Shown in pieces: positions 60,290 to 64,000 of a stretch of DNA of 64,000 nucleotides. The position numbers and the translations under genes were made by a program. The notes under the pieces were generated by a model, which saw nothing but the letters and a program-made list of their open reading frames with translations, made no database searches and had not been told where the DNA came from. Location of the stretch: NCBI GenBank assembly GCA_022432975.1, contig CM039505.1:19847338-19911337 (forward strand), written 5' to 3'. Position 1 is the stretch's first letter. The number at the start of each line of letters is the position of its first letter. Source of the DNA: Begonia masoniana. Taxonomy: Eukaryota > Streptophyta > Magnoliopsida > Cucurbitales > Begoniaceae.

Positions 60290-60425
60290 AATTCTTTTAA
60301 CATCCATTGTGACAACGTCCATCGTCAACGTCCATTGCGACAACGCCTATTGTCAACGTCCATTGTAAACGTCCATTGTCAACGTCCATTGTGAAAACGT
60401 CCATTGTCAACGTCCATTTTTTTAT
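60290..60425 (-). repeat. Short 13/15-bp repeat block of S1
   Basis: About nine degenerate units of AACGTCCATTGTC with some GTGACAACG and GCGACAACG variants. It is the unexpanded counterpart of 48692-50318. Confidence 0.9.
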
Positions 60426-61135
60426 TGACCACTCTGCTTATTAGCCAATATTCTCCAACAGAAAACAAACCCTTAATTTTTCTCAATTCTAATGAGACAT
60501 AACCTTATTCTAATATCATTGAAGGTCTTCTCATCTAATGGCTTTGTAAAGATATCTGTCAATTGATCAGCAGAGTTGAAAAATTCTAAAGTGATATCCC
60601 CTTTCTGAACATGATCTCTAATGAAATGATATCTAACCTCGATGTGTTTGGTTCTAGAATGTTGAATAGGGTTCTTTGAAATGTTAATTGCACTAGTATT
60701 ATCACATTTAATTGGAATCCTATAATAGAATAGATTTCGCTAAGGTATCCATACTTACGTTTCCTAGTCTTCTATGCCAAGTCCAACTAACACCAGAGGA
60801 TTTCACAGCAAAACACTTCTCATTCACACAATCAAAATCATTTATGTTAATAATATATACATTCTCTTTCATATAACCTGTGAATAATATCTTTCTATTA
60901 AGCTATTTTCAATCACACAAGCATCAGATTTAAATATTACTTTATACCCATTATCACATAATTGACTAATACTTAGTAAATTGTGCTTTAACCCTTCTAC
61001 TAATAAAATATTTTCAATGATGGGGTTAGTAGGATTACCTATATTGCCGATGCCAACAATTTTGTCCTTTTGATTTTCATCAAAAGTGACATTCCCTTTC
61101 TTCTTGTTGACAAAGGCAAACTTCATTTAGTCTCC
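60426..61135 (-). pseudogene. pol remnant of S1: protease end, integrase start, RNase H end
   Basis: The minus strand reads PIIENILLVEGLKHNLLSIS and LCDNGYKVIFKSDACVIENS (protease-integrase junction), then WTWHRRLGNVSMDTLAKS of the integrase zinc finger. Near 60725-60775 it jumps to RIPIKCDNTSAINISKNPI and HIEVRYHFIRDHVQKGDITL of RNase H. It retains more of both flanks than S2, so the deletion is different. Confidence 0.85.
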
Positions 61136-62513
61136 CATCATATGCCTTGAGCATCTACTATCGAGGTACCAGTGCTTTTTTCCGGGAGAGCAATCAACCT
61201 ACAAAACAGTAATCAAGTTGTCTTCTATGGTACCCAAACCTTTTGAGTCCTAACGTTAGGTTTGGTTCCCTTAGGAACTCATTGCAATTTAGGAGCTACT
61301 CTAGATTTGCTAAATTTTAGGGGACATACAAAAGATTTATGTTCTATTAAGTTACATGTATGACATGTGGATTGTTTAACAAAGAAGTTTTTATACACTT
61401 TCTTTTTGTTAGATCCTTCATACCTGATTCCTGCCTTATCAAATGTAACTCTCTAACTACCTAACAGCATGTTTAAGTTCTTGCTACCGTTAGTAAATTT
61501 AAGAACAATGTTATTCAAATTCTCATTTCTACTCTTAAGATCATTTATCTCATTTTCATGCAAATTAGTCTTCCTTAGCATGTTTTTCAATTAAACTTGC
61601 ATTTTCCTTTTTCAACATGTTATATTTAGTCTTTAGCATGCCAAATTGCTTTACTAAATCATTAAAAGTATCAATTAACTCACCATAATCAGTATTACTA
61701 TCATTTGAAAAATCACTAACCTTATCTTCGTGTGCCATGAAGCAAAGGTTGGCGACTTCCTCATCTTCTGAAGAAGTGTCACTCTCACTGTCATCCCAAG
61801 TGGCCTTCATGGGTCTTTTCTTAAAATGCTTGGGATCTTTCTTAGCTTGTGGACAATCGACCTTCATGTGTCCAGACTTTCCACACTCAAAACATGTGAT
61901 CTCCTTTTCTTTTTGAGATTTCTCACCCTTTTAGAAACTCCTTCCTAGCATCCTTTTTCGTTGAAGATACTTGCTGAATTTTCTAGTAATGAGAGTTATA
62001 TCCTCCTCATCTTCTTATTCCTCAGATTCTTCTTGCTTACTTGAGAAATTAGTAAAACGTGTAAACATAGAGTTAATGTTTCATATTTTTCCATAGAGAA
62101 TAATTCATACTCATGAACTAACATACTCAACTTACTCTCTTTTACTTGATTAGTTCCTTCATGAGTTATATCAAGTAATCTCCATATCTCGTATGCACTA
62201 TCACAACCTTGTACCCTATTGAATTCATCTCTATTTAAGACATAATACAGAGTGTTTATAGCTTTAGTATTTAAACTTAAGTTTCTCTTATCCGAGTCAG
62301 TTAGTTCATAAGCCAATTTTGGGATACTAACTTCATTTTCAGTTTTCATAGCTTTAAATGGACCATTTTCTATAATGTTCCATATGTCATAATCCATAAC
62401 CTGAATAAAAATTCTCATCATAGACTTCAATATACATAATCATTTCCATCAAAAAATGGAGGCCTAGAGATAGATTGTCCTTCTACATGTGCAGTATTTG
62501 TGTTGAATGCCAT
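61136..62513 (-). pseudogene. gag of Sirevirus-like element S1
   Basis: Minus-strand gag with MAFNTNTAHVEGQSISRPPF at the start, FIQVMDYDIWNIIENGPFKA, SAYEIWRLLDITHEGTNQVK, a CFECGKSGHMKVDCPQ knuckle (about 61855-61900) and DDSESDTSSEDEEVANLCFM. A deletion and frame breaks near 62030-62070 remove the part between the MEKYE region and the basic linker. It is close to S2 gag but with an independent decay pattern. Confidence 0.85.
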
Positions 62514-62566
62514 TTTTAGATATATCATTATACTTTTAATCACAATTAGACAAATATTAACTTCGC

Positions 62567-62578
62567 TCTGATACCAAT
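62567..62578 (-). other. Primer binding site of S1
   Basis: The plus strand GCTCTGATACCA next to TGTAGGACC is the minus-strand initiator-Met primer site, and it sets the end of LTR c. Confidence 0.85.
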
Positions 62579-63856
62579 TGTAGGACCGTTATTGTCTAAT
62601 AGGGGGTGAATTAGATTTTTCTCACATAATTTAGTTTACTTAACACAATATAAGTTACTTTTAGTTATTGTTTACTGATTCAAAATAAACAGAGAAGAGA
62701 GAGAAAAATAACACTATGATTTTTACGTGGTTCGGCTAACTTTGCTTACGTCCACGCTTCAAGGATTCCTCCTTTGAAGATTCACTACTTCTCTTCCACG
62801 ATAAAACTTGATTGGACTTTACGGGCACCAATCAACTGCTTTTTACACTTCGATTGAACTTCACAAGCATCAATCACTGCCTTTACACTTCAATTGATCT
62901 TCACGGGTGTCAATCGCTACCTTTACACTTTTTACAAGATGGAAATATTGAACACAAAGATTACACTCTCTCAAGACAAAATCTCAAGTTCTAGGGCAGA
63001 GTAGATGTAAACAAGGATTATTGCGTGAGCTCGTAGGAGTTCAGAGAAACTGTTCAAAAGATTGACCAAAAAGTTCTTCTCCCGAGCTTCATTCTTCTTT
63101 TTATACTCTTGTCTGTAATCCGCGTCTCATTCAAAAATATGATCGTTGGAGAGCATCCGTACGCAGAAAAATAGCCGTTAAGATCTGAAGTCGCTATCAC
63201 TCACGGTCTTTAATTCGGCGTTGTTAAGACTTTGGACGTTCCCTCTTTGGACGACTGAGTTTGGACAAATGCACCGCATCAATTCGTTGTTCTATTTTTG
63301 AACACATGCTCGTACATTTTGGATGCTTGCTCGTCGGATGAATACTTTGGACTATTGCTACTTGGACGAGTACTTTGGATGACTGTGTCTGTCTTTACTT
63401 TGGATGACTGCATCTGTCTTGACTTTAGACGACTGCGTCTGTCTTGTAAGTTTGGACGATTACCTTGGACGACTGCGTCTGTCTTATAAGTTTGGACAAT
63501 TACTTTGGACGACTGTGTCTGTCTTGACTTTGGACGACTGCGTCTGTCTTATAAGTTTGGACGATTGCATCTGACTTATAACTTCAGACGATTGCGTCTG
63601 ACGAGTACGCTGTTCTAAGTTTGGACGAATGCGTCTGTCTTTCAATGTCGACGAAAGACTTCGGACTACTAACACTTAACCAAAAACATCACAAACATAA
63701 TACCCTTTTCAAAGGACATTTCCAGATAAATGCAATAAACACAATAATCCAATTATTCAGTTCATGTATTTCATATTAATCATAATCAGTTCATATATTT
63801 ATATTAATCATAATCATCAAAAATATATTTAAACTTAAACTCTATTTAAGTAAACA
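62579..63856 (-). mobile_element. LTR c: 5' LTR of Sirevirus-like element S1
   Basis: The minus strand starts TGTTTACTTAAATAGAG at 63856 and ends CGGTCCTACA at 62579. It has three GATTG...CAATC hairpin units (62812-62915), the CTTCAAAGGAGG...CCTTGAAG hairpin (62757-62779), a TATAAAAAG site (about 63098) and degenerate GACAGACGCAGTCGTCCAA repeats. The next five bases on the minus strand side are CGAGA (63857-63861), the same target duplication as after LTR b. Confidence 0.9.
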
Positions 63857-64000
63857 TCTCGTACATATCAGACTGAGCCTTCATCAGACTCGCAGTGGTT
63901 TTCTCCTTCGCCATGTTGTGAGCAACACTTTTGGCTAGCGTCAATCAGATGACTCCCAAAACCTGTCTATCAAAGAGATTCCATTCACTGTCTTCCATCT
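63857..64000 (-). pseudogene. Copia gag N-terminal part
   Basis: The minus strand reads SEWNLFDRQVLGVI, a stop, then LTLAKSVAHNMAKEKTTASL and MKAQSDMYE, the conserved copia gag start. It joins logically to EKPSTNNKVF at 57095, now on the other strand. It runs off the window. Confidence 0.85.

Overview
The window is nuclear DNA from a flowering plant, probably a eudicot with a repeat-rich genome. It holds one host gene with canonical GT-AG introns. Almost everything else is nested LTR retrotransposons of types known from plants (Tekay-like chromovirus, other Ty3/gypsy, Tork-like and Sirevirus-like Ty1/copia), with initiator-Met tRNA primer sites, a Pack-type hAT transposon and a Mutator-like foldback element. 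There are no bacterial features, and every long open reading frame outside the retroelements is a shadow or repeat artefact.

Layout. 1-15560: one decayed Tekay-type element (A). Its left LTR is cut by the window edge. Its gag-pol has five in-frame stops and about three frameshifts. Its right LTR is 7.3 kb because it holds a copia solo LTR and large tandem arrays. 15561-17190: two very decayed copia LTRs, the second carrying a 51-bp reversed copy of the start of the host gene. 18303-20096: an apparently intact six-exon gene for a cytokinin-pathway histidine phosphotransfer protein (AHP). 22089-24247: a hAT element with perfect 20-bp inverted ends and an 8-bp target duplication, carrying two tandem copies of a helicase (RTEL1-like) exon. 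24410-28850: an old gypsy pol remnant split by a solo LTR that itself contains another solo LTR.

28851-64000: a single Tork-like copia element on the minus strand, running off the right edge, with many insertions. Its 3' LTR is split by a non-autonomous gypsy element (D; gag and protease, no reverse transcriptase), whose gag is split by a Tekay-like solo LTR. Its RNase H/RT region is split by two more Tekay-like solo LTRs. Its integrase and gag are split by two Sirevirus-like copies in opposite orientations, one of which contains a fifth Tekay-like solo LTR and a foldback MULE. Target duplications, inserted-element orientation and LTR variants show that an inversion joined the two Sirevirus copies and flipped part of the copia host.

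Most notable observations: (1) the inverted AHP exon-1 fragment beside the intact AHP gene; (2) element A's two LTRs, each with a different ~475-bp deletion that directly abuts a different expanded array; (3) two arrays in one LTR sharing a 17-nt core in opposite orientation; (4) a 45-47-nt micro-exon-like module, and a hairpin-rich CGATCG module, kept at fixed positions in otherwise divergent Tekay LTRs; (5) two conserved hairpins in the copia LTRs; (6) the inverted-LTR Sirevirus composite. All family names come from motif recognition by eye; no search was run.
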